From a virus: a DNA stretch of 32,302 bases. Under the pieces are notes generated by a model. It saw nothing but the letters and a program-made list of their open reading frames with translations, was not told the origin of the DNA and did no database searches. Positions 25,272-31,583 of the stretch are shown here, piece after piece (position 1 is the first letter of the stretch; each line of letters starts with the position of its first letter). The position numbers and the translations under genes were made by a program. The DNA lies in IMG/VR virus record IMGVR_UViG_3300048587_000743, positions 1 to 32,302 of that record; one strand, 5' to 3'.

Positions 25272-26069
25272 TCAATCCCAGTCACGATAACGTTCTGATT
25301 TAAGCCGTTCGCTATCGCTCATCTTCAAGAGACCAAATTTCCGGTTCTCCAGCTCAATATACCGATCTTTGAGACTAGAAAGTTCCTGCTCGATAGGCTC
25401 CAGCTTGCGATCAAGATTCGCCAGTTCATCATCAATGGCGGCAAGTTCGGCCATCGCTTTGTCCTGGGCTGCTTCCTGCGACTGAGACTGAGACTTGAGT
25501 GCCTCTGAGCCAAGACGTTCGTACGCAATGCGACTCGTTTTGATACTCAGCTTAATCCTGAAATGCTTGCCACATTGATCGCATTTTCGCCAGAGATGAG
25601 CTATACCATGCATAACTGAATCAAGACTCGAAACAAAGCATCGGTAAGGGTTTTTGCAATGAGGGCAGGACGCCTCGTACATCCAAACTCCGCCGGATAG
25701 ATAACTTTTTACCTGGATCGGTTCTGATATACAATCGTGCCACCACGGCTTCTTTGTCTCCTTGGGGAGCTTAGAGCGCTTACCTTTGGGATTCGCCTCC
25801 ATGAAATCATTATAATCCTTGCTCGCCTCAATCTTGGTAATCTCTGAAAGCCGATAAGCATTGATAGGCCCAGCATCGACGAGTTTGCCGTTGAGAAAGC
25901 GAAAGATCCCCTGTTCGGTCCACCCCCGCTCTTTTAAAAGAGTTGTCTTTGACACAAAGGTTTCATGCCACTTCTTCCGCATCTCTTCGGCCTTCCTGCG
26001 ACCGAACTCACGCCGTTCCTGGTCGGAGTATAGACGATAGCGGCCTTCTTTACTGTTCCAGAATCCCAT
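25272..26069 (-). CDS. Zinc-ribbon protein with C-terminal coiled coil, unknown
   Basis: This 265-residue protein has three parts. Residues 40-90 contain LLKERGWTEQGIFRFLNGK, a helical motif resembling a short segment seen at the start of various uncharacterised bacterial proteins. Residues 130-170 hold two cysteine pairs, CPHC (135-138) and CDQC (163-166), with C144 between them, likely a zinc ribbon. Residues 190-255 are charged heptads (AELAAIDDELANLDRKLEPI). Zinc plus coiled coil suggests a nucleic-acid-binding oligomer, but the function is unknown. Confidence 0.7.
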   Translation of the reverse strand: MGFWNSKEGRYRLYSDQERREFGRRKAEEMRKKWHETFVSKTTLLKERGWTEQGIFRFLNGKLVDAGPINAYRLSEITKIEASKDYNDFMEANPKGKRSKLPKETKKPWWHDCISEPIQVKSYLSGGVWMYEASCPHCKNPYRCFVSSLDSVMHGIAHLWRKCDQCGKHFRIKLSIKTSRIAYERLGSEALKSQSQSQEAAQDKAMAELAAIDDELANLDRKLEPIEQELSSLKDRYIELENRKFGLLKMSDSERLKSERYRDWD

Positions 26070-26096
26070 TTCTACAAACCCTCAAATCAAAATGGT

Positions 26097-26336
26097 CTAT
26101 CTTGGCTCACCCCCAGTTACTCGATCACACCCGACATTCTGCAAAAGATAGCGAAGTCCGCTAACTGGCTTGTCGAAATTATCGAAGTCGCGCTTTGGAT
26201 CGATTCCAATGACAGACAACGACTCCCCACTTTTCATAGTCAGGATTGCAATCCTGGGCCGCAATTCGACTTTCTCTACGTCCTGGACGTCAATGGTTCT
26301 TGTATCGACCTCTGTCAAATAAGCGACAACCTTCAT
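26097..26336 (-). CDS. Small hypothetical protein
   Basis: This 79-residue protein starts at ATG 26336, with GGAGAGAAG shortly upstream. It has strands (VAYLTEVDTRTIDV, RIAILTMKSGESLSVIG) and a short C-terminal helix. The pattern looks like a compact beta-rich fold. It lies within the accessory run, 27 bp before the zinc-ribbon gene. No family is recognised. Confidence 0.65.
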   Translation of the reverse strand: MKVVAYLTEVDTRTIDVQDVEKVELRPRIAILTMKSGESLSVIGIDPKRDFDNFDKPVSGLRYLLQNVGCDRVTGGEPR

Positions 26337-26378
26337 CAGTTCTTCTCTCCATCCTCAATCCAATGATCTTCGGATATT

Positions 26379-26738
26379 CTAGCTACTGACCTTTTTCTTT
26401 TTGGGCTTGAACTCTCGTCTGCAGTTCCAGCGATCGAGGACCCACTTCAATGCCTCGCTACATTTCGGGTCCTTGACGCTCAATGAATAGACTCGACTGG
26501 CTTTGTCATGTATATCCTCGGCTCTGGCTTCGATAAAATTGCGATAGTGAGATCTCGCCCAACACTTTTTGCATTCAATATGAATTGAATCCTGCATCAT
26601 GTGATCTGAGTAGAAGATAAAAATCTTAGCAACACCAGCGCAAAATGGGCATCTCTCTAATTTATACTTCTTATTGGCTTCAGACTCCAGCTTTGAGGTT
26701 CTCGCAAGATGAATCTCATGTTCTTCGCTAGTAATCAT
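26379..26738 (-). CDS. Lar-like zinc protein (restriction alleviation family)
   Basis: This 119-residue protein has the pattern of Lar proteins: LERCPFC (C30, C33), then HIECKKCWARS (C56, C59), then a helix leading to the conserved WN at 104-105 (LDRWNCR). Lar of the Rac prophage changes the activity of type I restriction enzymes. The family is broad and often annotated only by this motif, so the activity is inferred. It overlaps the upstream gene by 4 bp. With ArdA and the methyltransferase it would form a third layer against host restriction. Confidence 0.7.
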   Translation of the reverse strand: MITSEEHEIHLARTSKLESEANKKYKLERCPFCAGVAKIFIFYSDHMMQDSIHIECKKCWARSHYRNFIEARAEDIHDKASRVYSLSVKDPKCSEALKWVLDRWNCRREFKPKKKKVSS

Positions 26739-27343
26739 TTCTCACCCCAAACCTTCGCTTTTGCTTTCTCCTGCTCATGGGTACGATAGAGTCTCTCGAA
26801 GCACCTCAGAGCCGCCAGCTGCCAGTACGTCTGCATCGTGAATTCGTCCAGGCATGGCGGCTCGTCAACCCAAAACTCTCGGGTCGATTCGAGCAGCTCG
26901 TGGTACTGATCTTCTGATAGTGTATCCGCGTCAGACACAAGAAGAGACCGACGAGCATCAGCCAAAAGACGCAATATGTCAGACCTTGGCTTCAGCCCAT
27001 ATTGTGGTCTGCTTTTCTCAGACTTTATCGAATCTTCCAACCAATGAACCGCCTCACGCCTGGATCGCTCCTTGACCTTGAACTGCTGAGGTACGGACTG
27101 CATGAGATAATGCGGCGAGTCGATACTTTCGAGAAGCCATTGGAGATTTCGGTGATAGAACATCAGACAGCCGACATCACCCGATAGAGTCACAACACCT
27201 GGAGCGTAGGAGACCTGGAACCAATAGAAAGACTCTTCTGGATGCCGGACCTTGAAATATCCAGTAAGCGCACCACGCTCGCTTTCAATAAGCTCGTGCT
27301 TTGATAGTCTTTCGTCCATGTGCGGATACGGAAACTCTGCCAC
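26735..27343 (-). CDS. Hypothetical protein of the accessory operon
   Basis: GTG 27343 is chosen because GGAGG lies 5 nt before it; a TTG at 27367 would overlap the upstream gene and lacks such a site. The 202-residue product has an aromatic, strand-like first part (ESFYWFQVSYAPGVVTLSGD, VGCLMFYHRNLQWLLESID) and a helical second part rich in charged residues. I do not recognise it. The end overlaps the Lar-like gene, so translation is coupled. Confidence 0.65.
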   Translation of the reverse strand: MAEFPYPHMDERLSKHELIESERGALTGYFKVRHPEESFYWFQVSYAPGVVTLSGDVGCLMFYHRNLQWLLESIDSPHYLMQSVPQQFKVKERSRREAVHWLEDSIKSEKSRPQYGLKPRSDILRLLADARRSLLVSDADTLSEDQYHELLESTREFWVDEPPCLDEFTMQTYWQLAALRCFERLYRTHEQEKAKAKVWGEK

Positions 27344-27356
27344 TTGAACCTCCGAT

Positions 27357-27650
27357 TCATTCTTCAAGATAAATCATCCCTGCATTCCACCAGCGCCCTA
27401 CGGTATTAAGTTCCTTGGTGGGATAGAAACTCTCATAGTTGCGCCCGACCTTTCGCCGTTCTGGCTCAATCAGGCGATTGAGAGCCTTGCTCACAGCCAC
27501 TTTGCTCAGGCCCGTTTTCTCGGCTATTTCCGTCAGCGACCAGCCGACCTGCTTGTATGGGTAGCCTTCAAGATCTCCAACCCATTCCCCATAGGGACGC
27601 CCCCCTTTGCCCTCTCGGGGCCGCTCCTTCGATAGTCTTCCAATCAACAT
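27357..27650 (-). CDS. Small winged-helix DNA-binding protein
   Basis: This 97-residue protein has a helix-turn-helix at about 38-62 (WSLTEIAEKTGLSKVAVSKA) followed by a wing-like segment with FYPTKEL. The first 30 residues are basic and glycine-rich. TGAGG lies 5 nt before ATG 27650. It is the first gene of the minus-strand accessory run and the closest regulator gene to the cluster of operator-like palindromes at 27781-29908, so it is a candidate for the protein that binds them. That link is inference. Confidence 0.75.
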   Translation of the reverse strand: MLIGRLSKERPREGKGGRPYGEWVGDLEGYPYKQVGWSLTEIAEKTGLSKVAVSKALNRLIEPERRKVGRNYESFYPTKELNTVGRWWNAGMIYLEE

Positions 27651-27682
27651 CTTGACCTCAACAATCCCTTAAGATAGGCTTT

Positions 27683-27729
27683 CCCCACATTTTGTTATGT
27701 GGGGGCCGCTCATGAAGCGGCCTTTTTTT
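27683..27729 (+). terminator. Pair of hairpins with a T-run
   Basis: CCCCACAT (27683-27690) pairs with ATGTGGGG (27697-27704). Directly after, GGCCGCT (27704-27710) pairs with AGCGGCC (27716-27722) and is followed by seven T. This is a strong Rho-independent terminator for plus-strand transcripts, though no plus-strand gene is seen to its left. On the minus strand the same hairpins would lie in the leader of the operon starting at 27650. Confidence 0.65.
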
Positions 27730-27772
27730 ATTTCTCACGCCTTGAAAATATCGTCACTTCAATCTTAATCAC

Positions 27773-27801
27773 TTTACAAAGTTAACGCGTTAACTTAGAA
27801 C
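27773..27801 (+). promoter_or_regulatory. Promoter-operator site 1
   Basis: TTTACA (27773-27778), a 17-bp spacer and TAGAAC (27796-27801). The spacer is filled by the palindrome GTTAACGCGTTAAC (27781-27794). It points rightward into candidate RNA L. The same layout recurs at four more places. Confidence 0.7.
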
Positions 27802-27807
27802 TGGTGA

Positions 27808-27889
27808 TGTGTTCAGGAAATACCTGAGCGATCATGTGAGTAGCAAGCCTCACGCGGACCCTAATGGGCGGGGGAATCCGTTCTTTTTT
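27808..27889 (+). ncRNA. Candidate small regulatory RNA L
   Basis: The expected start is about 7 nt after the -10 of site 1. Hairpin 1 is TCAGG-AAATA-CCTGA (27813-27827) and hairpin 2 is GTGAG-8 nt-CTCAC (27836-27853). A GC-rich segment CGGACCC...GGG...TCCG (27855-27880) is followed by TTCTTTTTT. Compared with copy R, hairpin 1 changes its closing pair from G-C to A-T on both sides, and the remaining differences lie outside stems. The total is about 80 nt. The opposite strand of this segment is an open frame without a start codon. Confidence 0.55.
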
Positions 27890-28032
27890 CCGCCGCGCGT
27901 TCAGACCTCCACGGTCCTCCCTGATTTTTGAGACTTCAGCCCGTGTGGCCTTTACTCAGAGCGTGTGATCCGCACCATTGCGACATATGCACCTAAGATT
28001 CCCGGCTTTTTCGCTTCCCTTCCTTGGATACA

Positions 28033-28061
28033 TTTCTAACTTAACGCGTTAACTTTGTAAA
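28033..28061 (-). promoter_or_regulatory. Promoter-operator site 2
   Basis: On the minus strand: TTTACA (28061-28056), 17 bp and TAGAAA (28038-28033), with the palindrome in the spacer (one outer base changed, CTTAACGCGTTAAC). It points leftward through the RNA L region toward the operon that begins at 27650, so it is the probable early promoter for that operon. Confidence 0.65.
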
Positions 28062-28077
28062 GGGGAATTGCTTCCCC
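28062..28077 (-). terminator. Hairpin after the anti-restriction cassette
   Basis: GGGGAA (28062-28067) pairs with TTCCCC (28072-28077) around a 4-nt loop. Reading leftward it is followed by TTTACA, a short T-run that is also the -35 of site 2. It lies 11 bp past the last cassette gene and probably ends that transcript. Confidence 0.5.
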
Positions 28078-28087
28078 TTCCCCTTTT

Positions 28088-28345
28088 TCAGTTGATGGTT
28101 TTATGTGCGTCTCGGATAACCTTCTCACGTAAGCGCGAGCGTAGATGGTCCCGCAAGTCAATCACATCCATAAAAGGCTCCTCGCAATCGTCAAGCCTGT
28201 CATCCGTTATGATGTCCTGGTGCTCTAAACAGATTGCGAGAACTTCACCCACAGAAAGCCTTGCCACAAATGAATTGCAGACCTCCCACCGTTTGGAAAC
28301 AGGTACGCGCTTGCAATAAGTGAGTAAACTTTCATAGGTCAACAT
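28088..28345 (-). CDS. Small hypothetical protein, last cassette gene
   Basis: This 85-residue protein starts at ATG 28345, with GGAGGA 5 nt upstream, rather than at an ATG 13 codons earlier. It begins MLTYESLLTYCKRVPVSKRW, and the rest is helical and charged with an acidic patch (DDRLDDCEEPFMDVIDLRDH). No family is recognised. It overlaps the preceding gene by 14 bp, so it belongs to the same operon as the ArdA-like gene. Confidence 0.7.
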   Translation of the reverse strand: MLTYESLLTYCKRVPVSKRWEVCNSFVARLSVGEVLAICLEHQDIITDDRLDDCEEPFMDVIDLRDHLRSRLREKVIRDAHKTIN

Positions 28346-28745
28346 GTGCTTCCTCCTGCTTCGCAACATATCCCTGGGATGCAATATTCTGCAGCCATGT
28401 TGTCAGGAAAGCATTCTGCTCTTTCTGCCTGCGTGGCCAGAAACTTTTGCGGTCTTCTGTGTATACCGGAATCGCGCGCATGCCAGCGTGCTGAATGGAA
28501 AGCGCTTCTATCGTCCCGTCTTTTACTTCCAGAATCATTTCCGGGTCTACCAGAAGATCCCCGTTGCAGCTGTACCAATGAGCCATTGCAACAAGTATTC
28601 TACCTTTGCCGCGTTCGATGACTTCGACACTCAAGGGCATATATCCTGAAGATTCCAGCCGCGTGTATGACTTGATCTGTTCATAATTCCGAATATCAAG
28701 AATATTGGCAAATCGTCTGAAATTTCTCTCATATACTGTCGTCAT
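28332..28745 (-). CDS. DUF6908-like protein of phages and plasmids
   Basis: This 137-residue protein starts at ATG 28745, with TGAGGTC 5 nt upstream. It has the order seen in a small family common on plasmids and phages: an N-terminal helix, then SSGYMPLSVEVI, then ILVAMAHWYSCNGDLLVDPE, and a C-terminal helix with LTTWLQNIASQGYV. The fold and function of that family are not known to me. It lies directly after the ArdA-like gene, a frequent association on mobile DNA. The family name is from memory of the pattern. Confidence 0.7.
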   Translation of the reverse strand: MTTVYERNFRRFANILDIRNYEQIKSYTRLESSGYMPLSVEVIERGKGRILVAMAHWYSCNGDLLVDPEMILEVKDGTIEALSIQHAGMRAIPVYTEDRKSFWPRRQKEQNAFLTTWLQNIASQGYVAKQEEAHVDL

Positions 28746-28753
28746 GATTGACC

Positions 28754-29245
28754 TCATGGGTAATAGAAAACACCATCATCTGTTTCAAGATATCCAAGAC
28801 TTTTCAGGTAGAATCCATAGGCGTCGGCATCAATGTAATCAGCCAAGTACGCGTTAAAATCTCCCATAACCCCGCTCGCAAGGTAAAGAATAGCCACCTC
28901 TGTGAGGCCCATTCCCTCGTAGTAGACCACGCTATCAAACAGTTCCAGAGCAGAGGATAGCGTGCATTTTTTGTGCTGTATCAGGTAGAAAAGTCTTGCT
29001 GTATCAAAGTCCGAGAATCCCTTCAGAATACGAGCCTGTTCATTCAGCTTGAAGATATCGCAATCCTCGTGGACCAGTCCCGTATCGTCATCCTCCCACA
29101 TGCTCAGGACAACTTCGCCAGTGCTTTTGGCTCGAATATCTTTCATTGCTCGGGCCAATTCTGTGCTTGTTGTGGGCAAAACAAGCCATCTATCGAGAGT
29201 AAAGCCAAGGTTTGCGGCTTCCCGGTTTGCTATACAGACCCGCAT
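28754..29245 (-). CDS. ardA: ArdA-like antirestriction protein
   Basis: This 163-residue protein has a strong ribosome site (GGAGGA before ATG 29245). ArdA-type features are an early WLVLPTTSTELARAMKDI, the acidic stretch SMWEDDDTGLVHEDCDIFKL, then a helical middle and the end YIDADAYGFYLKSLGYLETD, which resembles the common YxDYExxGR...GYF ending of the family. ArdA proteins are elongated acidic dimers that mimic B-form DNA and block type I restriction and modification enzymes. The N-terminal domain is shorter than usual, so this is a divergent member. It is second in a four-gene operon. Confidence 0.75.
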   Translation of the reverse strand: MRVCIANREAANLGFTLDRWLVLPTTSTELARAMKDIRAKSTGEVVLSMWEDDDTGLVHEDCDIFKLNEQARILKGFSDFDTARLFYLIQHKKCTLSSALELFDSVVYYEGMGLTEVAILYLASGVMGDFNAYLADYIDADAYGFYLKSLGYLETDDGVFYYP

Positions 29246-29256
29246 AATTCCTCCGT

Positions 29257-29502
29257 TTAGTGCAAAGCCACAGCGAAGAGATCGCCGTCCTGCTCAAGAC
29301 GCCATCTGACACCATTCTTGTCAATATACACTGCGTGCTGCATCACTTCGTCCCAGGCTTCCCAATAGTCGGGCGTTTCTGCATCTCGAAGCGCCAAGTA
29401 ATCATTCGTATCAAGGCCCCAGCTGGGCAGGTCGAAAATATCAAAGAATGTTGCTGGTAAGTTGGTACCCCAGAATCCATCAATCAAAAGTACGCGATCC
29501 AT
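29257..29502 (-). CDS. Small acidic protein, first cassette gene
   Basis: This 81-residue protein starts at ATG 29502, with GGAG 6 nt upstream. It is acidic and aromatic-rich, with DYWEAWDEVMQHAVYIDKNG and WRLEQDGDLFAVAL. Similar short proteins with a W-D-E-V core occur beside antirestriction genes on mobile elements, to my memory, but the function is unknown. Site 3 lies 52 bp upstream and is the likely promoter of the whole cassette. Confidence 0.75.
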   Translation of the reverse strand: MDRVLLIDGFWGTNLPATFFDIFDLPSWGLDTNDYLALRDAETPDYWEAWDEVMQHAVYIDKNGVRWRLEQDGDLFAVALH

Positions 29503-29553
29503 AAAAACTCCATTTTGTTAGTGGGTAGGGCTTACTTGCCCTTCATGAATATA

Positions 29554-29582
29554 CTTATAAGTTAACGCGTTAACTTTGTAAA
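29554..29582 (-). promoter_or_regulatory. Promoter-operator site 3, driving the anti-restriction cassette
   Basis: On the minus strand: TTTACA (29582-29577), 17 bp and TATAAG (29559-29554), the best -10 of the set. The spacer holds GTTAACGCGTTAAC (29561-29574). It points at the four-gene cassette starting at 29502. Confidence 0.75.
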
Positions 29583-29628
29583 ATGCTTTCCTACTTATTT
29601 TGTTGAGATAATATTAACTATTTTGATG

Positions 29629-29657
29629 TTTTCATAGTTAACGCGTTAGGTTAGAAT
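29629..29657 (+). promoter_or_regulatory. Promoter-operator site 4
   Basis: TTTTCA (29629-29634), 17 bp and TAGAAT (29652-29657), with a partly degenerate palindrome GTTAACGCGTTAGG in the spacer. It points rightward, divergent from site 3 and convergent with site 5. A strong ribosome site and a three-codon frame follow at 29674-29700. Confidence 0.6.
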
Positions 29658-29742
29658 GATATCAGAAACAAAGAGGAGGGAAACGATCATGAGCCACTAA
29701 ATTTCGCCGCTGAGACGGCATCAGCTATCTGAGTAAAGACCG

Positions 29743-29907
29743 ATGAAGGTTGAATGCTCAAAAATGCGGGAAAACCGTGGAAATCCGAGCGCCACAAAAG
29801 AAAAAGGTCGGATTCCCCCGCCCATCAGGGTCCGTGTGAGGCTTGCTACTCACATGCCCGCTCAGATATTTTCTGAACACATGTACATTTCTAAGTTAAC
29901 GCGTTAA
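29743..29907 (+). CDS. Possible small basic protein overlapping RNA R
   Basis: A 54-codon frame from ATG 29743 ends in TAA inside the site 5 palindrome. It encodes the basic stretch RIPPPIRVRVRLATHM. The left module keeps the same stretch in an open frame on the minus strand ending at 27782 but has no ATG, GTG or TTG at the matching place. No ribosome site precedes ATG 29743. The frame may therefore be a by-product of a conserved RNA on the other strand; both readings are kept. Confidence 0.3.
   Translation: MKVECSKMRENRGNPSATKEKGRIPPPIRVRVRLATHMPAQIFSEHMYISKLTR
29796..29881 (-). ncRNA. Candidate small regulatory RNA R
   Basis: This is the partner of RNA L, expected to start near 29881, 7 nt after the -10 of site 5. 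Hairpin 1 is TCAGA-AAATA-TCTGA (29876-29862) and hairpin 2 is GTGAG-8 nt-CTCAC (29853-29836). The GC-rich segment bounded by CGGA and TCCG (29834-29809) is followed by CTTTTTCTTTT. The loops of hairpins 1 and 2 are identical to those of copy L. Transcription from site 4 would produce its exact antisense. Confidence 0.55.
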
Positions 29908-29916
29908 CTTTGTAAA
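29888..29916 (-). promoter_or_regulatory. Promoter-operator site 5
   Basis: On the minus strand: TTTACA (29916-29911), 17 bp and TAGAAA (29893-29888), with a perfect GTTAACGCGTTAAC (29895-29908) in the spacer. It points leftward into RNA R. Confidence 0.7.
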
Positions 29917-30174
29917 GGTGAATATCCGTGATATGAGGAAAGCAGGGCAATACTGCAAGAGTCTGATCCTCCATAGTCCCCTGGAAGTTGTCAAAAGAAT
30001 TAGCGCCCTTACGACATACTTCGCAAAGCTTTCCTCGTTCTTTGCAAGAACCTCAAACAAACCATATTTACTGACGTCTAGACGATGGTTTTCGTTTTAC
30101 GTAAAAGCCAAAGGGCAATATAGTTGAAAGTCTGATAGCATCAACACATCCCATGTAGATTCCGGAGCCGAAAC
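29917..30174. other. Region between the right module and the response regulator gene
   Basis: No convincing gene is seen. A 69-codon frame at 29918-30127 (plus) begins with GTG but shows no family pattern. A 12-bp palindrome TTTTACGTAAAA lies at 30095-30106 and could be an operator for the downstream gene. Confidence 0.4.
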
Positions 30175-30594
30175 GTGTCTACGAGAACGATACTTATCAT
30201 CGATGATGATATTCAGGTTTTAGAAACAGTAGCAGATTTACTTGACGCAGTTGGCTTTAATGTAATCAAAGCCAACGACGCTGAGTCTGCCTTTGATATT
30301 CTTAAAGGATTCAAAGTCAGCGCAGTGCTCACAGACTTGATAATGCCAGGAATGAGCGGGATAGGCTTCGCCCAAAAATTGACTCAAAGCCAACCTGGTA
30401 TCGCGATTGTGATTTATACTGGAGCAGACATTGGAGATTTCGATTTATCAATCTCGAACATACACTCGGTTGTTACAAAACCCTCTTCACCACAAATATT
30501 GATTGATACTCTTTCAAAAGCAATTTCTGAAGCAAAGTTATCAAATCAGAAAAAAATTTTGGATTCTTCAAAGCAAAAATCAACCAAGAACTAG
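30175..30594 (+). CDS. Single-domain response regulator (REC)
   Basis: This 139-residue protein starts at GTG 30175, with GGAG 7 nt upstream. It is one receiver domain: acidic pair in TILIIDDDIQ (9-12), phospho-acceptor D54 in AVLTDLIMPGMSG, threonine T82 in VIYTGAD and lysine K102 in VVTKPSSP. These are the conserved positions, so phosphorylation by a host histidine kinase is plausible. A short basic tail (KKILDSSKQKSTKN) follows and there is no output domain. Such stand-alone receivers act by binding partners, as in chemotaxis or cell-cycle control. It is one of only three clear plus-strand genes in the window. Confidence 0.9.
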   Translation: MSTRTILIIDDDIQVLETVADLLDAVGFNVIKANDAESAFDILKGFKVSAVLTDLIMPGMSGIGFAQKLTQSQPGIAIVIYTGADIGDFDLSISNIHSVVTKPSSPQILIDTLSKAISEAKLSNQKKILDSSKQKSTKN

Positions 30595-30689
30595 TCGAGA
30601 CTCTTAGCTATCGCCAAAATTATCAGATATCTCAAATAGATAACATGCAACTTTTCGCCTCATTTTTTGCTCAAGACGAACTCCTTAGT

Positions 30690-31532
30690 TTAAGATTTTC
30701 GACCAAGATGAATGTAGGCTACATTGTAAACAGTGATATAATTCTTTCCTGTTTTTGACGATTTTCTGCACTTTCCGTATACCATCGCATAACGACCAAT
30801 CAATTTTTCACGCGATTTAATCTTGAAGGCTGCATGAAAGTCATCCAGGAAAGCATCATCTATAACTATGGACAGTTGATCTCTCCCAGTATTCAACCAC
30901 TTCTTCTTGATATCAGCGTACTGAATCACGCCCCAGTATAGAAAATATTCTCCGTCTGACTGTGCGTCTCTGAACTCTCTAAAAATTTCATTGAAATAGC
31001 GTGTCTTTCCATTGACAATAAAACTTCTATCTCGCTTAACCATTTCATCATCATCAATCACCCAAGAAAGCAGCTTCTTTAGGTTTAGAACTGGAGATTT
31101 CTCTTCCACAGGATTTTTATCGTGAGATTTGCGAACAATGATTTTGCCTTTACCTGACGCTGCAGCTTCCTGAACGATTTCTGAGGTATTTTTTGGCTTT
31201 TTTCGAGTCTCTAAGGGTGACCTAAAAACCAATTCAAGTTCTTGTTTCGATCGCATTACCCTTGATACAGATTTTTTCGTCTTCTCAATACTCTGAATCT
31301 TTGCTTCCCGCTCATCAGGACTGAGCCCACCACACAAAGCCTCTAAGTGTCTGGCCCCAAAGCAAGGGTCGTTTCCGTTCTTTGATCTCTTTCGGAAGTA
31401 GGCATCTCCATCGCACTCAAGGCATTGCAGATGCTGGCGTCTATAGCGCAGATCTGAAGGAGCAAGCCTCTCAAACTGAAATGCGTTGTATTTAATCTTC
31501 AGCTTTCCATCGTTGAATCGGGCTTCAAACAT
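30690..31532 (-). CDS. Protein with an N-terminal cysteine/histidine motif, unknown
   Basis: This 280-residue protein starts at ATG 31532 behind GAGGAA. Residues 35-70 hold LQCLECDGDAYFRKRS, then PCFGARHLEALCGG, a likely zinc-binding knuckle that resembles a motif at the start of some nuclease-like proteins (CoiA-like), though no nuclease domain is visible after it. Residues 80-150 are basic and probably disordered. The C-terminal half (150-280) is mixed helix and strand with YFLYWGVIQYADIKKKW. The function is unknown. The ribosome site can be paired in a hairpin (31536-31579). Confidence 0.65.
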   Translation of the reverse strand: MFEARFNDGKLKIKYNAFQFERLAPSDLRYRRQHLQCLECDGDAYFRKRSKNGNDPCFGARHLEALCGGLSPDEREAKIQSIEKTKKSVSRVMRSKQELELVFRSPLETRKKPKNTSEIVQEAAASGKGKIIVRKSHDKNPVEEKSPVLNLKKLLSWVIDDDEMVKRDRSFIVNGKTRYFNEIFREFRDAQSDGEYFLYWGVIQYADIKKKWLNTGRDQLSIVIDDAFLDDFHAAFKIKSREKLIGRYAMVYGKCRKSSKTGKNYITVYNVAYIHLGRKS

Positions 31533-31535
31533 TTG

Positions 31536-31579
31536 ATTCCTCGTAAATACCTGATTAAATGGAAGGTTCTACGAGGAAT
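31536..31579 (-). promoter_or_regulatory. Hairpin covering a ribosome-binding site
   Basis: Arms ATTCCTCGTA (31536-31545) and TACGAGGAAT (31570-31579) are perfect 10-bp inverted repeats with 24 nt between. In the minus-strand transcript the second-read arm contains GAGGAA, the ribosome site of the gene starting at 31532. Pairing would hide it. Alternatively the repeat is an operator. Confidence 0.5.
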
Positions 31580-31583
31580 ATAT

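Larger units (their letters stand above)
27773..28061. repeat. Inverted regulatory module, left copy
   Basis: About 290 bp are similar, in reverse orientation, to 29629-29916. Each copy starts with an outward-edge promoter firing into the module, contains a hairpin-rich RNA-like segment, and ends with an opposing promoter. The first 120 bp are highly similar. Further shared patches are CCACGGT, TTTTTGAG and TTTACTCAGA. No transposase is present, so the copies are not ends of an insertion sequence. Confidence 0.85.
29629..29916. repeat. Inverted regulatory module, right copy
   Basis: This is the reverse-oriented counterpart of 27773-28061, with promoter 5 facing in from the right, candidate RNA R, and opposing promoter 4 at the left. 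The two modules bracket the anti-restriction cassette. The segment nearest the outer promoter is the most conserved. Confidence 0.85.

Noticed and set aside
27781-29908. GTTAACGCGTTAAC copies as telomere-resolution sites of a linear plasmid
   Set aside because: The palindrome is short, occurs five times and always sits between promoter hexamers; no protelomerase gene is visible.
27773-29916. Inverted repeats as ends of a transposon
   Set aside because: No transposase or integrase lies between them, no target duplication is seen, and the repeats contain ordered promoters.
29918-30127. 69-codon plus-strand frame after the right module
   Set aside because: GTG start without a ribosome site and unremarkable composition; it may be chance.
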